Part shown: positions 26,198 through 35,066 of the stretch, piece by piece | Position numbering within the stretch: the stretch's first letter is position 1 | Layout: each line of letters starts with the position of its first letter | Source: Nitrospinia bacterium | GTDB lineage: Bacteria; Nitrospinota; Nitrospinia; Nitrospinales; JAJDAT01 | Assembly (NCBI GenBank): GCA_029261715.1 | Contig: JAJDAT010000047.1 | Location: 1 to 64,000, forward strand | Reading direction: 5' to 3' | Length of the DNA stretch: 64,000 bases | Notes under the pieces: model-generated | Databases searched by the model: none | Told to the model about the DNA's origin: nothing | The model's input: only the letters and a program-made list of their open reading frames with translations | Program-made: the position numbers and the translations under genes

Positions 26198-26581
26198 GTG
26201 GGAAAAAAATACTCTGTTATGGTTATTGAAGACGACCCAGCGTCTAGAGTTTTGATCTGTGAATTATTAGAGGCAATGGGTATTGACGATGTTGTTGAGG
26301 CTGGAGACGGTAAAGATGCGCTTCTAAAACTATATTGGAACGAGGTGGATTTAGTTATTTCAGATTGGCGGATGCCAGAAATGAATGGGCTTGAGTTTTA
26401 CAAAAAAGCTAAAGAAGAAGAATTGATAGAAAATACTGCTTTTTTAATGGTTTCCGCAGAAAATGAAAAAGTAAAAGTGATAGAAGCTGCCAAAGAAGGA
26501 ATCCGAGATTATGTTGTTAAGCCAATTGATTTAATGATCATGCAAAAAAAAATTAAAAGTTTACTAAAAATGCCTGACTAG
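26198..26581 (+). CDS. Stand-alone CheY-like receiver
   Basis: About 127 residues comprising a single receiver domain with the acidic pair (VIEDDPASR), phospho-Asp in DLVISDWRMPEMNGLEFYKK, Thr/Ser replaced by MVSAENE, and Lys in YVVKPID. The DWRMPxMNG loop is CheY-like, so a flagellar or adaptor-type output is likely. Several start codons (TTG 26180, GTG 26186, GTG 26198) are possible. GGTGGA fits GTG 26198 best. Confidence 0.88.
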   Translation: MGKKYSVMVIEDDPASRVLICELLEAMGIDDVVEAGDGKDALLKLYWNEVDLVISDWRMPEMNGLEFYKKAKEEELIENTAFLMVSAENEKVKVIEAAKEGIRDYVVKPIDLMIMQKKIKSLLKMPD

Positions 26582-26704
26582 AGAAGATTCAAAAATTTTA
26601 TTTTCCCTCCCACAAGTCATTGTCCAGGCGATAGGTTTAGTAAAAAAACAGAACCGAAAAAATCCCAAGTAAACCAAAAGCAAAAGATCTCTCCTTAAGC
26701 GGAC

Positions 26705-28390
26705 TCAATTATTAGTTTCAAACACAGGGGATCCTGTCTTATCAATAAATTGATTGTATAAGACTACCTGGTTCATAGTGCACAAGCCTATTTGATATGG
26801 GCCACTATCAAGCTCTTCAAATGGAATTAATCCAATAAATCCCCTGTTGAAAGAATTTTTTTGGAAATGAATTGATACTTCCATTTTCTCCTGCGGTCTT
26901 GTTGAAAACAGGAGACGCTCCGATTCAGATTTTAAAACGATAACCATCGCGTCCGAGCGGGAAGGCATATTTTTAAAGTTCGAGACGACCCCCTCCAAAC
27001 GAAAAAAATGTGAACCTCTTGTAGGCTTGACAATGAATCCATTGAAGCCTGCGACTATTTCTGATTTTCCATTTTCCTGACAGGTTTCGTTATTTAAAAT
27101 TCGTTGCGAATAAAACTCATCAGGAACAGAAAGAATGTGTTGAGGAAGTTTATATATTCCGCTCTGGATAGAAGAAACTAGTGTCCGGTTAGCTTCGGGC
27201 GGATTGTAAAAAAATAAACCATGGTTATGAATCACCCAATGATTGGTTCTGAAGTTAAGCAATCCTTTTTGAAACTTCATCTTGGGTAGGGCATCCATCG
27301 CAGAGCCTATATACAATATGGAAGTTAACGCGATTGCGCTAATAATCACAGATTGTTTGAGTTTGTCGCTGAATGAAAAAACGTCAGTGATCGAAAGATA
27401 GATCATGATAAGGAACGATGCGGAATAAATCTTGTACCTGTAAGAAAGTGACTGGTCGAGTCCGATCTCTGAACGGAAAAATGATGCGGTTAAAGCGGAA
27501 AAAAGAATCCATGCGATGAAGAGATAGATAAATGGATTTTTAAGATAATACTTATTCAGACTGAGATAAATAAAATATGAAAGGCATATTAGGCCCAGAA
27601 AAATTGAAACGCTAAAGTGCTTGAAAGCAAGGATCGATCCCAGGAAAGAGAAAAAATACAAAAAGTTTTGCCCCGGGTTTTCTAGGAAACCCGTCAACCC
27701 ATGCTCCTGACTGGCCGTTTCATAGTTATAAAAATAAAATATAAATAATAAGAGTCCACCCGCTGCCCAAATCACTCCCCCTTTAATTCTTTTGGTTGAA
27801 AATAAATAAATCACTCCAAGAATAGGAACCCCTAGTCCACCTCCTAACGTAAAAGGCGCTATGACGGCATGAAGAGTGGCGAGGAAAAAACTTTTGGGTG
27901 AGTTTTTAGTGAGCCAAAAAAAAGCCGCTCCAGAAAAATATAAAACCAAATAGTGATGGGTTGCGGCTATCCAAATCATATTGTGCCAGTTCTGAAGCTG
28001 GAACAGTATCAGGATTACGGGTAGAAAAAAAAGCAGCTTATTTCCGAATGCAGACCGGCTTTTAAAAAAAATGAATAGTAGGCCCAATAGAGCGATATTA
28101 CTGATGAACAATATGAGTTTAATATCAATTTCACCAAGAGCGGCGAAAGATAGAAGAAAGAGAACGCGGATAAAAGCCATTCTGGATTCGACATGTTTCT
28201 CGAAAATTAGGGAGAATTGTTGTCCTGTATTATCCGTTTCTAAGGTCTTTAGTACCGATTCGAGAAAATCATAATCGTCCCAAGAAGGGATATTAACGAC
28301 GTATTGCCAAGTGAAGAAAAAATAAATAACGATTGGCAGAGCGGAAAGAAGGAGTGGCAGGGCAGGGAGAATGTGCGGACGTTCTTTCAT
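26705..28390 (-). CDS. Multi-pass membrane protein, possible GT-C-type glycosyltransferase
   Basis: 561 residues with about ten to twelve hydrophobic helices over residues 1-390 and a hydrophilic C-terminal domain of about 170 residues. The first loop after TM1 has NIPSWDDYDFLESVL, an acidic periplasmic loop reminiscent of GT-C/PMT-family glycosyltransferases, where such residues bind lipid-phosphate sugar. The rest has no motif I recognise, so function is tentative. ATG 28390 overlaps the stop of the MscS gene by one base (TAATG), so the two are translationally coupled. Confidence 0.65.
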   Translation of the reverse strand: MKERPHILPALPLLLSALPIVIYFFFTWQYVVNIPSWDDYDFLESVLKTLETDNTGQQFSLIFEKHVESRMAFIRVLFLLSFAALGEIDIKLILFISNIALLGLLFIFFKSRSAFGNKLLFFLPVILILFQLQNWHNMIWIAATHHYLVLYFSGAAFFWLTKNSPKSFFLATLHAVIAPFTLGGGLGVPILGVIYLFSTKRIKGGVIWAAGGLLLFIFYFYNYETASQEHGLTGFLENPGQNFLYFFSFLGSILAFKHFSVSIFLGLICLSYFIYLSLNKYYLKNPFIYLFIAWILFSALTASFFRSEIGLDQSLSYRYKIYSASFLIMIYLSITDVFSFSDKLKQSVIISAIALTSILYIGSAMDALPKMKFQKGLLNFRTNHWVIHNHGLFFYNPPEANRTLVSSIQSGIYKLPQHILSVPDEFYSQRILNNETCQENGKSEIVAGFNGFIVKPTRGSHFFRLEGVVSNFKNMPSRSDAMVIVLKSESERLLFSTRPQEKMEVSIHFQKNSFNRGFIGLIPFEELDSGPYQIGLCTMNQVVLYNQFIDKTGSPVFETNN

Positions 28391-29490
28391 TACTTAGGTA
28401 GGTGATTCGCTTCCGGAATATGAATTGTGGAAGTTGGATAAGCGGTTTGGGCCCCCTCGGCGCTTATTATTGTTAAAACTTTGAGCATAATATCTTGTTT
28501 AACTTCATGGAAGTATATCCAATTGGTAGTTTTCGTAAAAGTGTAGATAAAAAAATCAAGAGAAGAGGGAGCAAATGAAACCAGGTTAACTATCAAAGTT
28601 TTATCGGTGTCGATTTCTGGATGATTGATGAGCATGTCTTTTACTTTTCTAATAATTTCTTCCATTTTAGAAGCGTCTTCATACCGGACACCTATAGTTT
28701 CATAGATCCGACGATTCGTCATTCTTTGGGGATTTTCCAAAGCGATGTTAGCGAACACCCCGTTGGGTACATAAAGCGGTCTTTTGTCAAAAGTTCTAAT
28801 CCGAGTTAAGCGCCAGCCAATGTGTTCTACGGTTCCCTCTATGTTTCTGTCCGGCGAACGAATCCAATCGCCAATTGCGAAAGGTCGATCGAGATAGATC
28901 ATCAAGCCTCCAAAAAAGTTTGCCAATAAATCCTTGGCGGCAAAACCTATGGCGATACCTCCGATACCTCCAAAAGCTAAAACCCCTGAAACGCTGAAGC
29001 CCAAAGTTTGCAAAAGCGCCAGAATAGTGATGATTATGATAGAAGCCCGGATTAGCTTGGACAAGGCGTCAACAGTTGTTTTGTCTGTCTTATCCTGTTT
29101 CTGAAATGATTGTTCAATGCGATTGGTCAGGCGCATAACGAACCAAGCTACAGCTCCAATGATGGAGGTACTGCGTATGGGATCTATAGCTTCAAAAATC
29201 ACAGCCTTGGTAGCGCTTTGGACGATCTCAGCGGCAAAGGATACTCCTGTCACCCAAATGATGAAGCTGAGGGGGCTTATTGCTGCGCCGACTATGGCGT
29301 CGTCCCATTTGTTTTTTGTTTTTTCGAGACGCCGGAGTAGTCGCCCTAAAGTTTTCCTCAGAACGTAATCGGCGGTGAAGGAGACTAGGATGACAATCAA
29401 GGCTTGTAAAATATATGACTTGATTTGTGGAGTGAGGCTTAAAATTTCATTCATAGAGATTTTTAAACTTTCGAGTATAGAGAACATCAT
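28390..29490 (-). CDS. MscS-family mechanosensitive channel
   Basis: 366 residues. Four predicted N-terminal helices precede the conserved pore helix and beta domain: GVLAFGGIGGIAIGFAAKDL, LANFFGGLMIYLDRPFAIGD, EGTVEHIGWRLTRIRTFDKR, LYVPNGVFANIALENPQRMT. It resembles the extended YnaI/YbiO-like group rather than minimal MscS. It gates solute efflux on hypo-osmotic shock. It is first in a two-gene unit with the membrane protein at 26705. Confidence 0.93.
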   Translation of the reverse strand: MMFSILESLKISMNEILSLTPQIKSYILQALIVILVSFTADYVLRKTLGRLLRRLEKTKNKWDDAIVGAAISPLSFIIWVTGVSFAAEIVQSATKAVIFEAIDPIRSTSIIGAVAWFVMRLTNRIEQSFQKQDKTDKTTVDALSKLIRASIIIITILALLQTLGFSVSGVLAFGGIGGIAIGFAAKDLLANFFGGLMIYLDRPFAIGDWIRSPDRNIEGTVEHIGWRLTRIRTFDKRPLYVPNGVFANIALENPQRMTNRRIYETIGVRYEDASKMEEIIRKVKDMLINHPEIDTDKTLIVNLVSFAPSSLDFFIYTFTKTTNWIYFHEVKQDIMLKVLTIISAEGAQTAYPTSTIHIPEANHLPK

Positions 29491-29647
29491 TAACCGGGTT
29501 TTCTAAATGGACATAAAGTTTATTTTACCGTCATTCCCACTCTCTACCTAAAATAAATGAATCTTTTATCTTGATTTTATCGTCATAAATAAAATAGCAA
29601 AAACTCTTACAAGCTAGAGTAAAAAAACGGCAAAACTTAAGCTTAAA

Positions 29648-30496
29648 TTGGAAGAAAACATTGACGGACATTTCTTCGTTGATTCCACTTGTATAGATTG
29701 CGGAGCTTGCAGAAAATTTGCTCCTGTTAATTTTGGGGCGACGGGAGAATTTGCGTTTGTAAAACAACAACCTCAAAGCGTGACTGAAGAATTAGAAGCG
29801 AAACAAGCGTTAGTAGCTTGTCCAACTGGATCTATTGGAACCACTCAAAAAACTAATTTAGAGAAAGCCCAAAATTCTTTTCCCCTGAAGATCGCTCCTG
29901 AAATTTTTATTAATGGATATAACGCCAGGGATTCTTACGGAGCGGATAGTTATTTTATTCAATCAAGTTCTGGGAATTGGTTGGTTGATAGTCCCCGCTT
30001 CACAAAAAAACTAGTTCGTAAATTTGAAGAACTGGTAGGCGTAAAATATATCTTTTTGACTCATCAGGATGATGTGGCCGATTCTGATTTGTTCGCAAAA
30101 TATTTTCAGGCGCAACGGATTATCCATAAATTAGATGCACATTCTTCAAAAGAAGCCGAGATTGTTTTATCGAGCGACGAAGATAGAATAATCGATCAAG
30201 GCAAAATTATTTTTACTCCAGAGCACACCAAAGGCCATCAAGTTCTATTGTGGGATGATAAGTATCTTTTCACGGGCGACCATTTTGCTTGGCTCAATCG
30301 TCGCAACCGGTTTGGTTCATTTCGCGACGCTTGCTGGCATTCCTGGGAAGAACAAATTAAGTCGGTAGAAAAGCTTAGATCTTTAACGGAAGTCCAATGG
30401 GTTTTCCCCGGTCACGGACATCGTAAACAAGTTGCCGATAATACTTTCGTTGAGATCATCGATGATGCTGTTGTTTGGATGAAATTAGTCGCTTAG
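29648..30496 (+). CDS. Ferredoxin-metallo-beta-lactamase fusion
   Basis: 282 residues. The first 70 form a 4Fe-4S ferredoxin-like domain (TCIDCGACRKFAP with CxxCxxC, and LVACPTGSIG for the fourth Cys). The remainder is a metallo-beta-lactamase fold with FLTHQDDVADSDLF where HxHxDH would be, then EHTKGHQVLLW, LFTGDHFAW and VFPGHGHR. The metal site is altered: homologues I know of read LTHxDDVADH, and here the last His is Ser. TTG 29648 is the only plausible start. The ferredoxin domain suggests redox coupling. The substrate is unknown. Confidence 0.85.
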   Translation: MEENIDGHFFVDSTCIDCGACRKFAPVNFGATGEFAFVKQQPQSVTEELEAKQALVACPTGSIGTTQKTNLEKAQNSFPLKIAPEIFINGYNARDSYGADSYFIQSSSGNWLVDSPRFTKKLVRKFEELVGVKYIFLTHQDDVADSDLFAKYFQAQRIIHKLDAHSSKEAEIVLSSDEDRIIDQGKIIFTPEHTKGHQVLLWDDKYLFTGDHFAWLNRRNRFGSFRDACWHSWEEQIKSVEKLRSLTEVQWVFPGHGHRKQVADNTFVEIIDDAVVWMKLVA

Positions 30497-30519
30497 ATTT
30501 AGCAGATTCGATTATTTGT

Positions 30520-30566
30520 CATTCAGAGCGTCAAACTGGCTTCGCCTGTTGATTGATTAAGGAACT
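30520..30566. repeat. Dispersed intergenic repeat, copy 2
   Basis: This matches 23910-23956 over 47 bases (GAGCGTCAAACTGGCTTCGC then CTGTTGATTG and AAGGAACT). It opens with GTCATTCAGAGCG, the common bacterial interspersed palindrome start. Confidence 0.6.
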
Positions 30567-30634
30567 AAAAGCAAAAAAATAAAAAATGTCACATTGAGGC
30601 TCTCGAAATGCGACCTCCATATTTTAGTTCCTTA
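30558..30634. repeat. 77-base element with 13-bp perfect inverted ends
   Basis: TAAGGAACTAAAA at 30558-30570 and its exact complement at 30622-30634 bound a block beginning GTCACATTGAGGCTCTCGAA. That inner block recurs as an imperfect direct repeat at 30683-30727 (GTCAGCCTGAGGCTCTCGAA). The arrangement resembles REP or miniature inverted-repeat elements. Confidence 0.6.
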
Positions 30635-30682
30635 GAAGTCTGTCGAAGTACTTGTCGAAGGGTTGCCTCGATATTATGAATT

Positions 30683-30830
30683 GTCAGCCTGAGGCTCTCG
30701 AAGGCCGACCACCTTCATTTAGTTTTTTTAGGTTAGAAAAGTAATCGCTAGTTAAAAGAAGACGTTACAAATCGCTCACCCCATGATCTGTCATTCAGAC
30801 GAGCCGTTTGCTGGCGAGGAAGAATCTCAT
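30683..30830. repeat. Further copies of interspersed intergenic repeat
   Basis: The second copy of the GAGGCTCTCGAA block lies at 30683-30727. A GTCATTCAGACGAGCC ... GAGGAAGAATCTC unit follows at about 30791-30830. Together with 30520-30634, most of the spacer 30497-30880 is repeat-derived. Confidence 0.5.
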
Positions 30831-30995
30831 TTTAATAAAGTTACTGGCTTTAAGTTTCGACTTGATTTTTTGGAGAGGTGAAAAAAAATCGTGATTTTAA
30901 GAAAATATGCTTGAGTATTATTTAATCTAATTTTATCCTATTAGCTAGGAATGATAATAAAATCTAAGGTGATAGAAAAAAAGGATTGAAATAAA

Positions 30996-31217
30996 ATGGC
31001 TAAATTTTCAATTACTATGCCGGATGACATGAAAGATTATATCCTACGGGCAATGAAAGTCCGCCAGTTCGAAAATACCAGCGAGTATTTTCGATACCTT
31101 GTCCGTCAAGATCAGGAACGGGATTTGCGAATGGTTATAGATAAAGCTCAGTCCAACGGAACAGGAGACCGCTCGGTCAAAGATGTTTGGCAGGAGGCGG
31201 AACGGCGTCGTGTGTAA
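30996..31217 (+). CDS. Orphan ParD/CopG-type antitoxin
   Basis: A 73-residue ribbon-helix-helix protein. FSITMPDDMKDYILRAM is the DNA-binding strand and first helix, and FENTSEYFRYLVRQDQERD the second helix, as in ParD antitoxins. The C-terminal tail, which would wrap a toxin, is present. No ParE-like toxin follows: the next 74 bases are non-coding and the next gene is convergent. AAGGATTG lies before the ATG. It may act on a toxin elsewhere or as a plain regulator. Confidence 0.8.
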   Translation: MAKFSITMPDDMKDYILRAMKVRQFENTSEYFRYLVRQDQERDLRMVIDKAQSNGTGDRSVKDVWQEAERRRV

Positions 31218-31291
31218 CGTTATAATGCCTTATTAATTGGTCTTTCTTCAACACCGAACTTAGCGCGGTCTCCCCTTCTAGGCGTTTAAGT

Positions 31292-32362
31292 TTAATTATA
31301 CAATTCGGTTTTTATTTCCTGAAAGATAATTTCCGCAAGGAGAGCTTGACCTAAATCTGTTAAGTGAACCGAATCTGTAAAGACAGTTTTTTCTTCTGCA
31401 TCAAAAGCATTTCGCAAATCTTTCCATTTTACTCCCGTTGATTCCGAGGTTTCTTTTAAGCTATTTCCCATGAGTGGATAGGTTGAACCCCACATCTTAA
31501 CCGCTTGAGTGCGGGATGTTTTGATGAACTTATTTTCTTCAGAACTTTTTTTAGATTTAAACTGTAATAACGGTTGTAAAAAGAAATAAGCGTCAACCCC
31601 GTTAGCTTTTAGAATTTGGGCGGATGCCAGCATGTTGCGCTTATAATGCCGGACTATGTTTTTTGTCGTTAAATCGATAGAAGAGGTTTTATATTTTTTT
31701 AACATATTTTTCAAATCCGTTAAAAAAACGCTTTCTCCCAGGGTTTGATCTAATTCCTTTTCCAATTTAGAAGCTTCCAAAGCTTTTTTTAAACTTTGGA
31801 AATAAAAAGGGAAGCCGGGACTCTCATTATATTGGGATACTGTAATCACGTCGTTAGCCCCATTCAAATGAATTGTCATATCGGGCTTAAAATCTAAAAC
31901 TCCATTAATGAGTAATGCGAGTTCCTGCCCCGAAACATAGCCAAGCCGTCCGGCGCTAACGACATTAAATTTTTTCTTAATAGGTTCGGGTTTATTGTCG
32001 TTTAATTTTTTTTCTAAAATTTTGTAATATTTTTTGTCAAGAGTCGAAGCTCCATAGCCTTGCGCAACGGAACCGCCCAAAATGAATATCCGGAATTCGT
32101 TTTGAGCTTTTTGAGCCGTAACTTTTTTACCGTCAAATTCAAAGAAAAAATTGTCATTAGGTCGAAGCTCTAAGCTCGGTAGTTTGCCAAAAAATGAATA
32201 GGGCGAGAGATCGTTTGAATTAAAGGCTAAACTTTCGGAGCCAGGTCTTTGTAGAGCGTCCTTAGGGAAAAATGCTTTCAAGGCTCTATCGCCAAATTCT
32301 AAAATCAGCAAAACTCCAAAGATAGCGGCGATGCTGAAAACGAATGTTTTTATACGAGACAT
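31292..32362 (-). CDS. SGNH/GDSL-family hydrolase, membrane-anchored
   Basis: 356 residues. One N-terminal helix (TFVFSIAAIFGVLLILEF) anchors or exports the protein. SGNH blocks are visible: ILGGSVAQGYGAS (block I, Ser nucleophile), AGRLGYVSGQ (block II, Gly), HLNGANDVI (block III, Asn), FTDSVHLTDLGQALL (block V, Asp and His). The family includes esterases and carbohydrate acetyl-esterases acting in the periplasm. It lies 34 bases after mazG on the same strand, so the two are likely co-transcribed, with no clear functional link. Confidence 0.88.
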   Translation of the reverse strand: MSRIKTFVFSIAAIFGVLLILEFGDRALKAFFPKDALQRPGSESLAFNSNDLSPYSFFGKLPSLELRPNDNFFFEFDGKKVTAQKAQNEFRIFILGGSVAQGYGASTLDKKYYKILEKKLNDNKPEPIKKKFNVVSAGRLGYVSGQELALLINGVLDFKPDMTIHLNGANDVITVSQYNESPGFPFYFQSLKKALEASKLEKELDQTLGESVFLTDLKNMLKKYKTSSIDLTTKNIVRHYKRNMLASAQILKANGVDAYFFLQPLLQFKSKKSSEENKFIKTSRTQAVKMWGSTYPLMGNSLKETSESTGVKWKDLRNAFDAEEKTVFTDSVHLTDLGQALLAEIIFQEIKTELYN

Positions 32363-32396
32363 GACAAAGGATAGATCATAGGTAGGTTGACTAGAA

Positions 32397-33191
32397 TTAT
32401 TTTTTTTCTAATACTTGTTTAGCTTCTTCCCAGAAGTGATTCATCCGGTCTAGAGACGCTTCTTCGAATTTTTCGCCCGACTCAGAAAATTGCTTTTCTA
32501 TATATTGGAATCTACGGATAAATTTATTGTTTGAAGATCGCAAAGCTTCTTCGGAATCTATTTTAAGACGTTGAGCGATATTCACCATGACAAATAATAA
32601 ATCGCCAAACTCATCTTCCATGGAAGAAGGACTTTTGCTAAGTACTGCCGACTTAAATTCGCCAACTTCCTCTTCCAATTTTTCAAAGATATCTTCTATG
32701 CGTTCCCAGTCAAACCCTTTTTTCGACGCTTTTTTTTGTAGTTGCTGAGCCCGCTTGAGAGCGGGAGATGATTTTGGAATTCCATCGAGAGCGGATTTCC
32801 TATTCTCTTGGCCTTTTTCCTTTTTCTTAATTTCTTCCCATTGCACGACGACTTGGTCGGGAGTCGTTAAGTTACCCTGATCGAAAACGTGCGGATGTCT
32901 TCTCACCATTTTTTCAGAGATATTTTCAACGACGTCTTGGATATCGAATTCTTTCTTTTGAGAAGAGATTTTTGCGTGGAAAATGATTTGGAAAAGTAAA
33001 TCCCCAAGTTCGTCTTTGATAGCATGAGCTTCGTTACTGTCTAAAGCTTCTAAAGTCTCGTAAGTTTCTTCCAAAAGATAAGGCTTCAGAGATTCTCTGG
33101 TTTGCACCTTATCCCACGGGCAACCGTCGTCGCTCATGAGCGAATCCATTATATCTGTTAGTTTTTTAAACGCCGCTCCAGTATCTTTCAC
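32397..33191 (-). CDS. mazG: Nucleoside triphosphate pyrophosphohydrolase MazG
   Basis: 264 residues with the two tandem MazG domains of the full-length housekeeping enzyme. Domain one shows CPWDKVQTRESLKPYLLEET and IKDELGDLLFQIIFHAK (ExxE and ExxD metal ligands). The RRHPHVF segment links to domain two with WERIEDIFEKLEEEVGEF and EDEFGDLLFVMVNIAQRL. It hydrolyses dNTP/NTP to monophosphate and pyrophosphate and cleans the nucleotide pool. First gene of a short unit with the SGNH hydrolase. Confidence 0.95.
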   Translation of the reverse strand: MKDTGAAFKKLTDIMDSLMSDDGCPWDKVQTRESLKPYLLEETYETLEALDSNEAHAIKDELGDLLFQIIFHAKISSQKKEFDIQDVVENISEKMVRRHPHVFDQGNLTTPDQVVVQWEEIKKKEKGQENRKSALDGIPKSSPALKRAQQLQKKASKKGFDWERIEDIFEKLEEEVGEFKSAVLSKSPSSMEDEFGDLLFVMVNIAQRLKIDSEEALRSSNNKFIRRFQYIEKQFSESGEKFEEASLDRMNHFWEEAKQVLEKK

Positions 33192-33378
33192 AATAATAAG
33201 TCCTAAAGTTGAAAAAGAATCATTATGATGCCTTCCGCAGAATAAAGTAAAGAAAGGATTTGCCTAAAAACTCTTTTCATTATTAGCGATAGAAAGGCTT
33301 TAAATGAGGTTATAGCAATTATTTCGGATGGAAAACTAAGGGAACCTAATAGATGAAACGGAAAATTCTGATTGAAGT

Positions 33379-33960
33379 CTAATTATCTTTAGCATTTAAG
33401 ACACAGCGAAAACCTTGTGATTCTACCCGGAATTCAGGCCACAGATAGGCTCTTCTGGACGAGTGCAAATACTCTAGGCTGTTTAACCAACTGCCTCCAC
33501 GGGATACTCTATACATACTGGGAGGAGGGCCCGGTGGATTCGTTTTTGGGCTTACAAGGTAATAGTTTGCCGCAAACCAGTCTTCCGCCCATTCTGAGAC
33601 ATTCCCTGCCATGTCATACAAGCCGAAAGGGTTTGGTGGAAACGAACCAACCGGCGAGGTCGATGGAAATCCGTCGTTGAAATCATAGTTTCTGCTTTCC
33701 TCGTTAGAGCACGAACTGTCGCAAAAGTTTCCTCCAGTTTTGGTATATTTGTCGCCGAAATAAAATTTGGTTTTGGTTCCTCCGCGCGCGGCATACTCCC
33801 ATTGCGCTTCTGTGGGAAGTCGCTTGCCTTTTTTCCTACAATATTCATCGGCGCCCACCCAGTTAACCCGTTCAACAGGTAAGTTGGCTCCAACGAATTT
33901 GGAGGGATTCCTATCCATGCTAGCTTGAAAAGCCGATTGGGTGACCTCGTATTTATCCAT
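33379..33960 (-). pseudogene. N-terminally truncated SUMF1/FGE-type protein
   Basis: 193 residues match the sulfatase-modifying-factor/formylglycine-generating fold from MDKYEVTQSAF onward: LPVERVNWVGADEYCRKKGK, RLPTEAQWEYAARGG, GLYDMAGNVSEWAEDW, YRVSRGGSWLNSLEY, SQGFRCVL. Family members normally begin 30-60 residues earlier with an F-x-MG strand and, if exported, a signal peptide. These are missing here, and a TGA immediately precedes the ATG. The ATG is seven bases from the oppositely oriented TPR gene, leaving no room for promoter or ribosome site. It is most likely the remaining part of a gene cut by a rearrangement, though a short functional form cannot be excluded. Confidence 0.7.
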
Positions 33961-33967
33961 TCAAAAA

Positions 33968-34666
33968 ATGTCCATAGCTCTTGGTGCCGTCGTTATAATA
34001 ATTGTGCTTTTAGGGCCATCCTCTATAAAAACTTTTGAAGCAAAGAATGTAAAAATTGAACGTTTCCGGCCTACTTCAGAAGATATAAACCTTTCCCACG
34101 TTGTAGTTCAAGATCAAATTTCTCCTGAAGTAGAACAAAAAATAGAAAAACTTGTTGGAGATGCAGAGCAGCGTCTAGAAGAAGCACGTTCTCCAGAAGA
34201 TTATTTGGTTTTGGCAACCGAGAAATGGCGAGCAAAAGACTACGATGAGGCGTTACGCTTAGTACATGCAGGTTTGAGTTTGAACCCTGAAGATATTCGA
34301 ACCCATGCCACTCTTATTCATAGAAAAGCTAGTATATATGTAGCACTTGGAAGTGAAAACCTTGGTATTAAGTATTATGAGGAAGCCATTAAACTGGACT
34401 CTCAATTTCCCATGCCGCATTTCAACCTGGGTACCCTTTATAGCGGTCAGGGTGAAATGGCAGAAGCAGAGGCTGAATATAAAGAAGCGATCCGCTTAGA
34501 TCCTAAAGATGCAGGTCCTCATAATAACTTGGGTATCTTATATAAAGATCAGGAGAAAATGGCAGAAGCGGAGGCTGAATTTAAAGAGGCGTTGCGATTG
34601 GATTCCAAACATACTTTAGTCCAGGAAAACCTTGATCGGCTTTATCGAGAAATGAAAAAAAGTTAA
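33968..34666 (+). CDS. Membrane-anchored TPR protein
   Basis: About 232 residues from ATG 33968. A hydrophobic N-terminal segment (IALGAVVIIIVLLG) acts as signal anchor. Then come a helical linker and about three to four TPR units, two of them near identical (GEMAEAEAEYKEAIRLDPKD and KMAEAEAEFKEALRLDSKH). No ribosome site is visible before the ATG because the upstream sequence is the head-to-head FGE fragment. The true 5' end may have been lost. Its stop overlaps the stop of the convergent partial hemW copy. Confidence 0.75.
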   Translation: MSIALGAVVIIIVLLGPSSIKTFEAKNVKIERFRPTSEDINLSHVVVQDQISPEVEQKIEKLVGDAEQRLEEARSPEDYLVLATEKWRAKDYDEALRLVHAGLSLNPEDIRTHATLIHRKASIYVALGSENLGIKYYEEAIKLDSQFPMPHFNLGTLYSGQGEMAEAEAEYKEAIRLDPKDAGPHNNLGILYKDQEKMAEAEAEFKEALRLDSKHTLVQENLDRLYREMKKS

Positions 34667-34945
34667 GGCATAAATTCTATAATAACCGAGTCGGCTAAAA
34701 AGAAGCCTTTTTTAGATAAGCGAATATACGAATCATCCATTTCGATAAGGTCTTCAGATTTTAAGTGTTTTAACTGTTTTGGAAATTGGTCCGATAATGA
34801 AACTCCATAGCGGTTTTCAAAATCTCCTAAATTAATCCCATCCGATAACCTAAGTCCCAACATCATTGTTTCGCCAATCGATGTAGCTTGATCAGGACTT
34901 TCTTCAAAGTCAATCGCATGTCCCGGTTTTTGAGTTTGCTTGGTT
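34663..34945 (-). pseudogene. Partial duplicate of the hemW 3' end
   Basis: About 270-280 bases encode the last ~90 residues of HemW again (FEESPDQATSIGETMMLGLR through KKGFFLADSVIIEFMP). They differ from intact hemW (35853 onward) at roughly one base in eight. Homology starts at the stop codon and fades near 34945. The radical SAM part is absent, so it cannot be functional. It is in the same orientation as hemW, forming direct repeats around the toxin-antitoxin genes. Confidence 0.9.
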
Positions 34946-35066
34946 CTTGTTTGTAAATACGATTTTTTCTTTTGAACGGTTGAAAACACAGTATAATTAT
35001 TGAATGAGAGTAATTCTCAGTGGAGCCGGTATTTGGGCTAGTAAACCAATTCCAATACGTTTGTAT

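Noticed and set aside
33552-33893. 113-codon alternative frame in the FGE region
   Set aside because: Out of frame with the clear FGE motifs.
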